DNA from: Impatiens glandulifera
Taxonomy: Eukaryota > Streptophyta > Magnoliopsida > Ericales > Balsaminaceae
NCBI RefSeq assembly: GCF_907164915.1
Contig: NC_061865.1
Location: 51,294,587 to 51,358,586 of the forward strand
Length of the DNA: 64,000 nucleotides
Direction: 5' to 3'
The notes below the pieces were generated by a model. It was not told the DNA's origin. It worked only from the letters and a program-made list of their open reading frames with translations, and made no database searches. The position numbers and the translations under genes are program-made. Within the stretch, counting starts at the first letter, position 1, and each line of letters opens with the position of its first letter. This document shows, piece after piece, positions 26,574-38,299 of the stretch.

Positions 26574-28519
26574 ATGAGACAAACAAGAACATATTCAATT
26601 GTTCCAAGTTTCCTTCAATTATGTACTTTATACGTTGTCTGATTTACTTGCACCCATGTAAGTGGTCAAGAAAGAAAGGTACACTATTTATCCATTTTTT
26701 CTTTATAATTTCTTAATCTTTATTTTGAAGAAATTAATAAAAATAAACATAACATAATTTTGAATGGTACATGTACTGTATTTTTGTAAATATAAAAGTT
26801 AGTACTGTTCTATAATTTTTGTATTTTTATTGTTTGTGACAAAGGTGATGTTAAATACTACTCATATTTCATTTCCAATCAATAGAAAAACTACCTCACA
26901 TGATGAGATTCAAACGATCATTAAATTATGTTTATGCAGAAGTATATAGTGTACATGGGAAACTCGAAACTACCAAGTGAATCTCAAGCTAAGTTACATT
27001 CAAGCTTTTTAAAAAAAGCTCTGACTGGCATGTAATGTTATAATAATCAATTACTTTGAACAAATGTTTTCTTATTAATAAAATTATATCATATTTACTT
27101 ATTTTGATTTTTTTTTTTGTTTTAATAGTAATTCTTCTGCGTCAGTTCTATACAGTTATAAGGGTCATTTAAATGGTTTTGTGACCTTATTAACAGATGA
27201 AGAAAGTAAACGAATTTCCTGTAAGATCATTACCTAGTTCTCAAATTTTACAATTTCTCTTAAAAAATCATTTACTCATTTATTTACAATCATTACATTA
27301 ATTAATTATCAGCAATGAAAGAAGAGGTCGTTATCTTACCTAACAAAAACCATCATCTACAAACAACGAGATCATGGGACTTCTTACACTTCCCACAGAG
27401 GATTCGAAGAGAGCACACGGTTGAGAGCGATATAATTGTTGGAATAATCGATTCTGAAATTTGGCCAGAGTCAGATTGTTTTATTGATACTGGATATGGA
27501 CCTCCACCAATTAAATGGCAAGGGTCCTGTGATGGATTAACTAATTTCCATTGCAATATGTAAGCACTTGTTTCATAGATTCTTACAGTCATTCATGTTT
27601 TGTAATCAACAAGAAAACAATTAAAATGAATATTCACATTTAATTTTTTTTTTAAATTAATCAGTTTGTTTTGTAATAAATAAATATCAATTAAATCCTA
27701 ATAAAACTATTTTTATTGTATGAAGCTAGAATGTAAATCCTAATAAAATTATAATATGTATTAACATAACATTTAACTAATTAGATTATGATGCTTTTGC
27801 TAATGATTATACAAAATTATTATATTTATTCCATTTAAATGCAGGAAACTTATTGGAGCAAAATACTACAAAAACGATGGAGACTTCTCCCCAACCGATA
27901 TCCAGTCTCCAAGAGACTCCAGTGGTCATGGAACTCATGTGGCTTCAATAATCGCCTGTAACCTTGTTAATTCGGAAGGCCTTTCTGGTCTCGGGAGAGG
28001 TATAGCTCGAGGAGGAGTCCCGTCTTCGAGGATCGCCGTTTACAAAGTATGTTGGTCAACCGGTTGCGCAGATGAGGACATTATAGTAGCATTTTTTGAT
28101 GCCATTAATGATGGGGTTGATCTATTATCAATTTCTATGGGAAATTATGGTTCAAGCTACTGTGAAGATCCCATAGCTTTTATGAGTTTTCAAGCCATGA
28201 ATAAAGGAATTTTGACGACAATGCCTGCTGGAAACGAGGGTCCGGGACTTATATCTATCAAAAATGTTGCTCCTTGGGCGCTTACAGTAGCAGCAAGTGC
28301 CAGCGATCGTAATTACGTTACCAATTTGAAGTTGGGCAATGAGAAAACTTTGATGGTGAATCTTTCACAATTATTTTTTTCTGTTTAAGCATTCATACAA
28401 TTTTTTTTTATTAAGTTATTAATTCACTTTTGAATCATGCACAGGGAGTTTCAGTGAACGTTTGATCAAAATGGTTACAGCCCTTTAGTGTATGGAGGCA
28501 GTGTGCCCAATAAAAGAAA

Positions 28520-29338
28520 GGAAAGAATGTCAATTTTACACACCAAGTTGTAGGAAGGTGTCAAATTTATTTATTAAGTATCAAAATTCTATTTATATGT
28601 ATGAACTTGTCAAAAAGTGTCAAATATATTTAAAATAACAGAAATGTTAAACGGTGTTAAAACTTTTGCCACATGTAATATCCACATATTTTTTATTTTT
28701 TTAAATTGACATTATTTTAATTATTTTATCATTTAAACAAAACTTATTTTTACTTTCTCTCTCATCCCTCCACAACTCTCTATTTTTTTTCTAATTTTTC
28801 TCTCTTTGATTAACTCAAGTTCTTTTGGATTTTTACCTTCTTCTAACCTCCAAATGCTCCCTAACTAAACTTTAAATAGTCATCATCGTTGGTGGAAGTT
28901 TTTGTTGGCCGATTCCTAAATCATAGACGTTGTGGCCAAAATCTTCATTAGTCGAACCCTAAATCATTGTCGCCATTAGCGGACAATGTCGAATCAAGGT
29001 AATAAAATTAATAATAAAATTACTCATAGATGAAGAAATGAAGAGAGAAATATTTAAAGAAAATGGTAAATTATGAGGGTAAAGAAAGATAAAATAAATA
29101 AGAAAAGATTTTAATGTTTTGTTTGAATAAAAAATAATTAAAGTAATGTCAATTTAAAAAAATAAAAAATATGTGGATATTACATGTGGCAAAAATTTTA
29201 ACACCGTTTAACATTTATGTTATTTTAAATATATTTGATACTTTTTGACAAGTTCATACATATAAATGGAATTTTGATACTTAATAAGTAAATTTGACAC
29301 CTTCTTACAACTTGGTGTGTAAAATTGGCATTCTTCCC
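28520..29338. mobile_element. Long-TIR MULE-type MITE, copy 2, inside a subtilase exon
   Basis: This 819-bp element is nearly identical to 1531-2347. It begins GGAAAGAATG and ends CATTCTTCCC. The target duplication is ATAAAAGAAA at 28510-28519 and 29339-29348 (10 bp). It splits exon 6 of the subtilase pseudogene between the codons for a PNKR-like and a GASSS-like stretch. Near identity of the two copies points to activity more recent than most elements here. Confidence 0.93.
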
Positions 29339-29542
29339 ATAAAAGAAATGGTGCTTCTAGTTCTCAATCTAGGTATTTAACAACAACAAAAAAAAAAAAG
29401 ATATCCCAATTATAATATGGACATTGAATAAAATTTTCTTGAATTTCTATTATACCCTTCTGTGGATGATTATAGAAATTCTAGTTATATGGAGAATGTA
29501 AAAGATAGAAAAGTCCCTCAATTTTGTTTAAGAAAAATGATT

Positions 29543-29741
29543 GGGAGCAAGACTTTGAGAGAGCGACTCGTACAGCGAAAGTGACATCGCTGTTATACGA
29601 AAGTGACCTCTCTGTTATACAAAAGAGACCTCGTTGTTATACAAAAGGGACGAGGTCTTTTTTGTATAACAGCGATGTCACTTTCGTATAACGGCGATGT
29701 CACTTTCGCTGTACGAGTCGCTCCCCCAAAGTCGTGCTCCC
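29543..29741. mobile_element. Foldback MITE in a subtilase intron
   Basis: About 199 bp are almost wholly palindromic. The left arm GGGAGCAAGACTTTGAGAGA and the right arm ending CAAAGTCGTGCTCCC pair over 80-90 bp, including GTACAGCGAAAGTGACATCG. The inverted similarity extends outward (AAAATGATT / TATCATT). It would fold into one long hairpin if transcribed. The ends resemble those of the foldback at 60978-61712. Confidence 0.8.
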
Positions 29742-30794
29742 TATCATTCTTCTTTGGTTAAATATAAAAATATGCTCTTGAACCCTTGTATTGTATTGAA
29801 TTATTCGAATTAAAACCGTAATAAATGGAAGCTTAAACAAACTTTTTTGAGGTTTGATCTCCAATTCTACTTTTCAATGAACTATAGCTATATAGTTATT
29901 ATTTATACTCTTATATAATGTTCATGTATTTATTGATGAACATTATATAATCCTATATTGTGCAAAGGGTAAGATTGTCATTTGTGATGAATATAATTTT
30001 GGAAGAGCAACTATTTCTGCTGGAGCAATTGGTATGGTGATACAAGCTAATGTAACCAAAGATAACTGTGACGTGTTTGCCCTCCCAACAACTTATCTTG
30101 ACATGCGGAGTACTGGTTACAACATCATGAGTTATGTTAGCTCATCAAGGTATATACGATACAAGCTGTCTAAACATGTTATACTTTTTTCATTTTTTAT
30201 TTATTATATGAAACAGTAATCCAATTGGAAGCATATTGAAGAGTACTCAAGTTTTTGATTTTGATGCTTCAGCACCATATATTGCATCATTCTCATCTAG
30301 GGGACCCAATCCTATAACACCTCATATTCTCAAGGTTGTATAAATTTTACTCCTCCAATAAATTTAAATCCTAATTGAAGTTAGAAATTATATTTAACTT
30401 TCAAGAATTTATAACAAAGTTCCTACTCTCTTGATATATAGCCGGATTTGTGTGCACCCGGTGTTAAAATCTTGGGAGCATGGACACTTGCAAATTCTCT
30501 TACGAGATTACAAGAAGATTTGAGAAGGCTACCATATAACATCGTATTAGGCACCTCATCAGCCTGCCCACATGTTACTGATGCAGCCGCATATGTCAAA
30601 TCATTTCATCCATCATGGTCTCCGGCAGCTATAAAATCTGCTCTTATGACTACCGGTATATATATAAAATGCATAAATATTTAATCATATAAATAATGTA
30701 TCATTTAAATAATGTTCAATTACAAATAATTTTCATATAGCCACCAAGATGAGTGAAGAAAAAACACCTCAAGCAGAATTTGCTTATGGAGCCA

Positions 30795-30985
30795 ATCCCA
30801 GAGAAGAGAAAGAAATTGGTCTTGTCGATTCTCCACTCTGGGGCAGCTGGGAAATCCGCGATTGTTAAATCAGCCAAGTCAGTAGCTTTTCCATCTGAGA
30901 TGGGCGTGATCGTCGGAAGAAGACGGTGCTGTTAGTTGTTAGCTCGAAAGCGAGTTCCCCGAGGTTGAGAAGAAGACAATGAATG
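30795..30985. other. Foreign insert in the last subtilase exon
   Basis: About 190 bp interrupt the coding sequence between AEFAYGA and a GQINPERA-like block that normally join directly. The insert is G+C-richer, has open stretches on both strands, and does not resemble a subtilase intron; no GT..AG pair fits the phase. It may be a small captured gene fragment. It shifts the reading frame. Confidence 0.55.
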
Positions 30986-31487
30986 GAATGGCCAGATAAA
31001 CCCTGAAAGGGCTAGAAAACCGGGCCTTGTGTATGATATTACACTAGTTGACTATTTGAAGTTTTTGTGCGAGCAAGGCTACAGCAACAATGATTTGAAA
31101 TTTCTTTCGGGAATGCATGGTGTTTGCAACCTTTATGGGACAGAAAATGCATGGAATTTGAACATCCCTTCATTTTCAATCCCTGTCATGCCTTCTACTC
31201 ATTTTAATGTCACCTACACTAGGACAGTTACAAATGTGGGACCTTCATCATCCATTTACCAAGCCCAAATTATTGCTCCACCAGGATTAAACATACAAGT
31301 TGTGCCAAACGTACTTCATTTTTCTAGTGTCGGACAAACTCAAACATTTGGGGTGGTTTTCGTAGGAAGGATTAGTGTAAGGAATATTGTTTCTGCTTCT
31401 TTGTCATGGGTAAGCTCCACAAACACAGTGAGGAGCCCCATTGTTGTTTTTGTTAGAAACTAATGTATAATAATTAATATTTCTTTT

Positions 31488-31739
31488 TGTTATGCAACAG
31501 TCTCTTGGATTGTCCAATCTCTTAATCTTATCTCTAATAAATGAGACTTTTAATGTCTCTTAGTTTAATGTCTAAGTTATGTTTTACTTTATATAAGTTA
31601 TGTAATCGTGTTCTTATTTCAACAAGTTCAATAGACAAAATTTCATTCAAATTTGTTTTCATTCTCTAAAGTTTCTATTCACTTTCTAATAATTTTTTTA
31701 CGGTTCGATCATTGAAGTCTTGATTGTGATTTCGTTACA
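31488..31739 (+). repeat. 5' LTR of a Copia element
   Basis: TGTTATGCAACAG...TTCGTTACA (252 bp) has TG..CA ends and is followed at 31740 by TGGTATTAGAGC, a primer binding site complementary to the 3' end of initiator tRNA-Met with one mismatch. No 3' LTR copy was found, so the start is inferred. Confidence 0.55.
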
Positions 31740-33945
31740 TGGTATTAGAGCTTTGGTAACATTGGTGAAGAAGGTATCATTGTTATTCGATATGGAAAGT
31801 GGTGGTCGTGTAGCTGGACTTGGTTTGGAGTTGTTAAACCATTCAAACTATCGTATATGGAAAATCTGTATGGAATCGTACCTGGTCGGGAAAAATTTGT
31901 GGGACATCATCGTAGACGAAAATGATGTAGCTCCTGAGGATGTTGCTGAAAATACGGAAGCATCGAAGAAGCGGAAGAGACTCAATGCGAAGGCATAATT
32001 TGTGTTGAAGAGGTCAATCTCTCACAATCTGTTCGTGCACATCATCGGTTGTGGATCTACTCGCGAGATCTGGAAATGCTTGGTCGTCTTTTCAACAAGA
32101 AGAACGATGCTTGTTTCCAAATGCTTGAAAATGAGTTGGCAGCCGCAATGCAAATTGGATTTGTCTCGGAGTTCTTTCTTAAGTTAAAAAACATATGCTT
32201 AGAAATTTCCTTATTGAACCCAGATGAAAAAATCTTAGAAGCTCGAACAAAGAGGCATATTGTTAAAGGATTTCGACCCGATATACACCATTCATCACAT
32301 CGATTCAAGTTTGGGCTCAACAACTTTCACTTGAGGAGTTTGAAAATCTCTTGTCATCTTAAGAGTCGTTGGCCGCACAAATGACTAGAACGAGTATAAA
32401 GTATGAGTCAAACAATGTGTTGTTCGTGAAGAAATCGAGCTTGAAAATGGGAAAGTCGAAGAAGGAAGAAATAGGTCAGGATTTTTCAAATATTACTAAA
32501 AAGCCCCTTAAATATGTTTCAGGTGTGGCAAGACTGGACACTTCAAGAGAGATTGTAGAGTAACTTTGAATGGAAATTTTGCTAGTTCAAATCTCGGAGA
32601 AAAGTCTAACCAACGTGTTGAGGAGGACTGGGACAAGGCTTTTCATATCGATGTGATGATTTCGAAGGAAAAGAAAACATAGGCGTCTCATGGTAAACAT
32701 GAAATCGATCAAAGGTGGATTGTCGATTTAGGGTGCAGACATCATGTTACTAGAGATGATTCTGTGTTCTCGTCGAGTCGAGTTCATAATAGGGGTGGTG
32801 ACATTGTCATGACAGATAAATCAGTTCATGAAGTTAAAAGGGACGGATCATTTGTCATTAATAACGACAAAGGAGAATCTATTACTCTGAAGAATGTCTA
32901 CCATGTTCCAGGAATCCAGAAGAATCTCTTCTTAGTAGCAAATGCTATAGACGCGGGAAATCTTGTGTTGTTCGGTCCACATGATGTGAAGTTCTTAAAG
33001 AATGTGAAAGAACTAGAACTCAGGTAAATGATCTATTTGTCCTTTCAGCATCAAATTCGTACATCAAAAAAGTGAACGACAAAAGAACCTCCTTTCTATG
33101 GCATGCAAGACTTGGGAATGTCAATATGACTAAGCTTAGTGTTATATCTCGAAAGACTTGTTGAAATTCTACTTGAAGATTGAGAATTGAGGAGGGCATT
33201 GTGTGTGAAGGATGTCAATATGGGAAGACTCATTAACTTTCATTCGACAACTTTGTATCAAGAAGTAAGGGTTCTTTGTATCGAGTTCATAGTGACTTGA
33301 TGGGAACAACTCGAACTGCCTCATACTTGAGAAGTAAATATATGTTTCTATTTGTGAATGATTTTTCCCGGTTCACCTGGGTGTACTTTGTGAAAGAGAA
33401 GTCCGAAGTGTTCTATAAATTTCTCGAGTTCAAGGAGACGGTAGAAGGAGAACAAGAAAGGAAAATCCAAGTATTGTGGATGACAATGGTGGAGAATTTT
33501 GCTCAAAAGAGTTTGAATTGTTTTGTAGGCAAAATGGAATAAAAATAGAACTCTCATGTCTTGAGACCCCGCAACAAAATGGGATAGCCGAAAGGAAGAT
33601 TCGACACCTTATAAAGGCTTGTAAGTCGTGGCTGCATATGAGGAATATACCAAATCACTTATGGGCATAAGGCATGAGTTGTGCTTCCCATGTCATCAAT
33701 GGAGTTCCTCTTAGCCCAAATGAGTTCAAATCTCCATTCGAGATGCTTTTTAGTTTTAAGCCAAATGTTAAGCATTTTAGAATTTTTGGATCTACTTGTT
33801 ATGTCCATATTCTAGACTCGAGAATGAGCAAATTGGATGCAAAGGCAGTCAAATGAGTGTTCGTCAGCTATGACCAAAGAAGGAAATGGTGGCGGTGTAT
33901 GGATCCATCAACCCACAAATGCATTGTGTCGAGAGATGTTATTTT
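31740..33945 (+). pseudogene. Degraded Copia gag-protease-integrase region
   Basis: Gag starts at about 31789 (MESGGRVAGL, then NYRIWKICMESYL, a DUF4219/UBN2-type start). A CCHC zinc knuckle (CGKTGHFKRDC) is at about 32525. The protease region (32710-33027) has the active-site triad altered to DLGC. Integrase (about 33240-33850) has DFSRFTWVYF, DNGGEFC and ETPQQNGIAERKIRHL. Frameshifts and stops are numerous. The sequence ends at an SRDVIF-like block, after which an LTR of another element begins, so RT and RNase H are missing. It lies directly after the subtilase pseudogene. Confidence 0.88.
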
Positions 33946-35318
33946 TGTTGGGAAAAATTAAGAGTTCATTAACTTAGAAGAAATTGTTTGGAAGATTAAG
34001 TAAATAGTTAATTAAAAGAAAATGCTAAATATTAATCAATTAAGTTTTGATGATGTTTACATATAAACGAAGTTAAGTCGTCTAATTATTTCTATACAGG
34101 TGCATCAGATTTGGCTAACTTAAACGTGGTCTAAGCAGGCTAATTAGACGTATTACGTACTTAGACGTGTTAGTCTAACATATACGTAGTTATACGTGCA
34201 AGTCTAACAGATACGTAGTTAGACGTGTCAGTCTAACAGATACGTAGTTAGACGTGCTAGTCTAATAGATACATAGTTTGACGTGCCAATTTAAAAGATA
34301 CGTAGTTAGACGTGTCAGTCTAACAGATACATAGTTAGACATACAAGTCCAACAGATACGTAGTTAGATGTTCCAGTCTAATAGATACGTAGTTAGACGT
34401 GTCAGTCTAACAGATACGTAGATAGACGTGCTAGTCTAACAAATACATAGTTAGACATACCAGTTTAACAGATACGTAGTTAGACGTGTAAGCCTAACAG
34501 ATATGTAGTTAGGCGTGTTAGTCTAACAGATACATAGTTAGACTTGTTAGTCTAATAGATACGTAGTTAGACGTGTCAGTCTAACAGATACGTAGTTAGA
34601 CATGCAAGTGTAACAAATATGTAGTTAGACATGCCAGTCTCACAAATACGTAGTTAGACGTGGGCATCTAACTCCTTCAGATCAGTCTGAAGTGATATGC
34701 CATTAAACGCTACAATCTAACTCCATTAGACGTGGTAGTCTAATGGAATCTGCTGTTAGACGTTGGCGTCTAACTCTCTTAGACTTGGCAGTCTAATGGA
34801 GCACGTTTAATGCCTTGCTTTAGTAGCCGTTTCAAGTTAGCATACGTCTACCCACGATCAACTAGTTGTACGCTACTCCTGCTTCACTTTCTCTTACAGA
34901 CAAGTACGTCAGCTATTTACATCCAATGAATGAACACCACGTACGCGAAGATTCCTCCCACTACTTGTTCAGTACAGGACAATTGTAGAAGGATATCTGG
35001 CGCGCTACCGTTCAGTTCGGCCACGTTCCAGAAGCACAGAGCCTTCTATACTTTGTCCTTTAGGCGTCCATCCTATGGGCGCGTGCCACGTGTTAATACA
35101 AAAGATTTGACCGTTGGTGTCCTTCTACTACAAATAGATGCTCAAGGACAATGACCGAATCACCGATTACTCTACTCATAAATACAAAAGATTATCCCTC
35201 AACGTATATCGTCTCGTGTATGCGTAACGTAGTCTTTCAAAAGAACCACAGGATTCGTCGTTGTTCTCTAATGCCTTTTAATCATTGAAACATGGCAACG
35301 GTCGAATCCATTTTGTTG
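33946..35318 (+). repeat. LTR-like sequence in + orientation (type C), truncated
   Basis: It begins TGTTGGGAAAAATTAAG right after ATTTT, and its first 200 bp resemble the reverse complement of the end of LTR A, so it is a related LTR in the opposite orientation. A TATA-like CTACAAATAGATGC lies near 35130. Its 3' end is cut where LTR D homology begins (about 35319). It contains the 29-bp minisatellite. An open frame at 34930-35154 is not convincing as a gene. Confidence 0.5.
34161..34662. repeat. 29-bp minisatellite, about 17 copies
   Basis: The unit is close to GTCTAACAGATACGTAGTTAGACGTGTCA, with variation at several positions and no conserved spacers. Each unit holds inverted TTAGAC / GTCTAA halves. 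Scattered TTAGACG-type motifs also occur in LTR A (20540-20680) and at 38130-38275, so the array probably grew from a native LTR motif. Confidence 0.9.
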
Positions 35319-36153
35319 ATATGTGGCAATGGTACGTTTGTCTATGCCTAGCGTACAAGATTTTTGTGCGCATTACATTTGAAATATTTGTTTGTCGTAT
35401 TATAGGCGCACGGGATTTTAGTGCGTAGTGTAATAAAATATTCGTTCATCGATTTGCATGTTAGAGTAAATAACTGGTTGTACATTTGTCGTATTCAGGT
35501 GATGTAGAAATTAGTTGATATCGAGCTCTACTGATAAGCTACTCTGCTGAAAGCGCACTCATATGTTGATAAGATCTACTGATAAGCTACTATGCTGAAA
35601 GAGAACTCAGTTGTTAATCAGCTCAGCTACTAGAAAACTCTACTGATAGAACAGCTCAGCCGATAGCAAGTCTGCTTATGGAAACTCTATTGTCAGCGCT
35701 TCTTCGGCTCTATTGATGACAACTCTACTGCCAACGCTTCTTCAGCTCTGCCGAGCAGTAACTCTGTTACCAGAGCTTCTTCAGCTCTGCTGATGGCAAC
35801 TCTGCTGCTAGCTCTTCTTCAGTGCTGCTAATGGCAACTCTACTGATGGAAACTCTACTGTCAACGCTTCTTCAGCTCTACTGATGACAACTCTGTTGTC
35901 AGCGCTTCTTTAACTCTACTGATGGCAACTCTGTTGTCAATGTTTCTTCAGCTTTACCTGCACATTAACGCATTACTGAACTTAGTTTTATTCATTCATC
36001 AAACCCATGTGTGTTCATTTTAATTCTCCTAAGTTAATTTTAATCAATTAAGACGTTTTTTATAATTTAACTTAATTTAATAATTTCCCCATTTTTTATG
36101 ATTTAATCTAATATAAAATTTTCTCCATTTTTCTCTTTTAACTTAATTTAACA
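35319..36153 (-). repeat. 3' LTR fragment (type D) of a Sirevirus-like element
   Basis: Homologous to 58594-59850 (LTR B, second part) at roughly three quarters identity by eye. It ends ...TTAATTTAACA at 36153, followed by a pyrimidine run ATTTCCCCTTTTTTT that is a polypurine tract on the minus strand. It contains degenerate repeats of a GCTCTGCTGATGGCAACTCT-like phrase (35540-35960). The U5 end is missing. Confidence 0.65.
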
Positions 36154-37921
36154 ATTTCCCCTTTTTTTGATTATGTTAAAACTAAGTGATGATGAGCAGG
36201 GAACTATAGATAACTATATAGATATGGGCAATGATAAATAAGTAAAATATTTCGAATATAAATTTCCCCATTTTTAATTCATTGTCTATATTTCACCTTG
36301 TAGTTTGCTTGAGCCCTTTTTAACATCAACATCCCCTTATCGTTTAAGGAAGTCCGTGACTTCAACAGTTTTGTAGTTTGATTGAGCCCGCTCTAGATGG
36401 CTTCTTTTCCTTTTTACCTTCCCCTTCCTGGTTTCACCCTCACTTCTTTCCCTTTACTACTTTCCCCTTTTTAACATCGGCATCCCCGTCTTGCTCATCT
36501 CAAAATTTTCCTCCATCAACTTAGAGAACATTTCATATAATTTGGGGTTAGTTGACCTAAAGATGATGTCATCAAGCTCTATGAGCTTGGTTAAGTCCAT
36601 ATAATGCTTTATCTAAACATGATCCAAGTTCATGTCCTGTTTTACCTGCACATATAAACATTGACAACTTTCGTACCCATATTTATTTAGGTCCATGGCT
36701 AATTTGTCCTTGGGGATCCATACTTGAGTTATTTTTATGGATCTCTCATTATGTGTTTTTAACTTGGCAGATTTATGCTTACCAGACCAGCTGGCTACTC
36801 TGTTTTGGGGCTTAAGCCAACTTGACTTTTGTTGAGTTCGCTTAACATATTTAATTTCATCTTTAAGAGTCAAATCATTACAGTTTCGATTAGTTCGAAT
36901 GTAAGTTGAGTTTCCCTTGACGAAACTTATGAAATTAAATTTGTCTTTTACCGGGTTCAACTTATTGCAGGACTCAGCTGGATTGCCCCCAACAAATACC
37001 AGACCAGATTTGTATCTAGCAGGACTTTGTTGCTCAGACAATTGCTTGAGAGCATTTCCAGACTTAGTCCATTACTAACCACATAGTTTATTCTTTTATT
37101 TTAAATAGATAAACTCTTAATTGTTTCTTTGAGATTCTCATTCTCAGCTGATAGCTCATTCATTTTGTTTTTCAAAACTTCTGGTTCATTATTTTGAGTT
37201 GAGAAACTTGTATTGTTAGATTTATTTTTCAAATTTATTTCGTTAAAAAGATTTAACAGTTTCTTGTACTCAATGACCATGTCATTGAATGCAGTAATTA
37301 AATCATTTCTTATGAATTCATCAGGGGTGAAATCAAATACATCGTTGTCATCTGTCATTAGCATTTGATAATTTCTTCCTCCCTTTCATTTGAGGAGCTC
37401 TCATCGGAATCACTTTCAACTCATTTGCTCTTGCTTTCCTCATCAAGTAGAGCCTTTTGTTCCTTCTTATTCTTGGAAGTTTTACGATGTTTGTGTTGTG
37501 ATGGAGTGGACGGACATCCTCATTCCTTGAGTTTATCTCAAACTCATAGGCCTTCAGATCGGCAAAGATATCATACAACTAGATCTTTTTCAGGTCATAA
37601 GTTTCTCTCATAGCCACCGTTTTAATATCTCATTCTTAGGGTAAAGCTCTCGTAGCTTTGATAGCAACTTCTCTATTGCTATATACATTTTCTAGGGTTG
37701 AGAGTTCGATGACTATGCTGCTGAATCTTTTGTCGAACTCAGTTATAGTCTCACCCGGGTGCATCCTGATGTTGTCGAACATTTGTGTGTCAACCATTAG
37801 TTTGTTTTCTTTTGTTTGGTTGTTGCCTTCACAAAATCGATTCAGCTTCTCTCAGATCTCTTTGACAGTGGAGCATGACTTGTGGATCCAAACCCAACTG
37901 AATAACTGTTTAAGAACATGA
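36154..37921 (-). pseudogene. Sirevirus-like Copia copy M1, internally deleted
   Basis: On the minus strand: gag (from 37921, EIWEKLN and MHPGETITEF-like blocks; LKAYEFEINSRNED at about 37540), an acidic central part (37101-37364), and the gag C-terminus at 36613-37041 (VWIPKDKLAMD). An RT snippet follows at once (LDDIIFRSTNPKLYEMFSK, about 36520-36600), then the polypurine tract. Zinc knuckle, protease, integrase and most of RT are gone. Several stops are present. Confidence 0.75.
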
Positions 37922-38299
37922 CATTTTTTTTATCATTTTTAAATATTTTGAATGCATTTGTTAATTGGGCTTAAATGTATCAGGCTAAGCGTGAGCACTA
38001 AGCAAAGTGTTTGGTTTCACCAAACTTTGCAAGAATAATGTTTTTCTTCCAATGATATAGAGCTGACACATCCTTTGGGCTGTCAAAGTCTTTATTTATT
38101 TATTTATGCGTCTATTCGGACGGAGTCTAAACACGCTTTAGATGTCTTTCCTTCATTTAGACGTCTAACCAAGCATATATACAAGTTGCTTAAGCAACCA
38201 CTCGTCTTAGTACATGATTTCTTTAGACGATTGATCTAATTAGTTCGATTGAGAACTCCGTCTACAAACGTCTGTCCAACCACTTTAATCAATAATTTT
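37922..38299 (-). repeat. Probable LTR fragment of copy M2
   Basis: It lies between copies M1 and M2. At 38298-38312 the sequence TTTTCCCCCTCAA is a polypurine tract on the minus strand, so an LTR start is expected to its left. TTAGACG-type motifs as in LTRs A and C are present. Its left end is cut by M1. The boundaries are approximate. Confidence 0.4.

Larger units (their letters stand above)
26574..31463 (+). pseudogene. Cucumisin-type subtilisin-like serine protease (subtilase), decayed
   Basis: Ten exon remnants can be traced: 26574-26678 (signal peptide), 26940-27031 and 27129-27220 (inhibitor I9 prodomain, KYIVYMG and VLYSYKGHLNGFV), 27313-27559 (Asp motif GIIDSEIWPES), 27845-28355 (His motif SSGHGTHVAS; AGNEGP oxyanion region), 28445-29372 (interrupted by a MITE), 29968-30149, 30217-30334 (SFSSRGPNP), 30442-30655 (Ser motif GTSSACPHV), and 30741-31463 (C-terminal fibronectin-III-like part). 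Splice phases fit a secreted plant subtilase. Defects: TGA in the signal-peptide exon (26640-26642), a frameshift near 28464, an 819-bp MITE in exon 6, and a roughly 190-bp foreign insert in exon 10. All three catalytic residues remain, so decay is fairly recent. Confidence 0.9.

Noticed and set aside
31740..31757. tRNA-like sequence
   Set aside because: The match is only the 12-18 bp primer binding site complementary to initiator tRNA-Met; no cloverleaf is present.
34161..34662. CRISPR-like regular repeats
   Set aside because: The units are directly abutting without unique spacers and the context is a plant LTR, so this is a minisatellite.
33946..36153. One single 2.2-kb LTR
   Set aside because: The first part matches LTR A in reverse orientation and the second part matches LTR B in the minus orientation, so it is two LTR fragments joined head to head near 35319.
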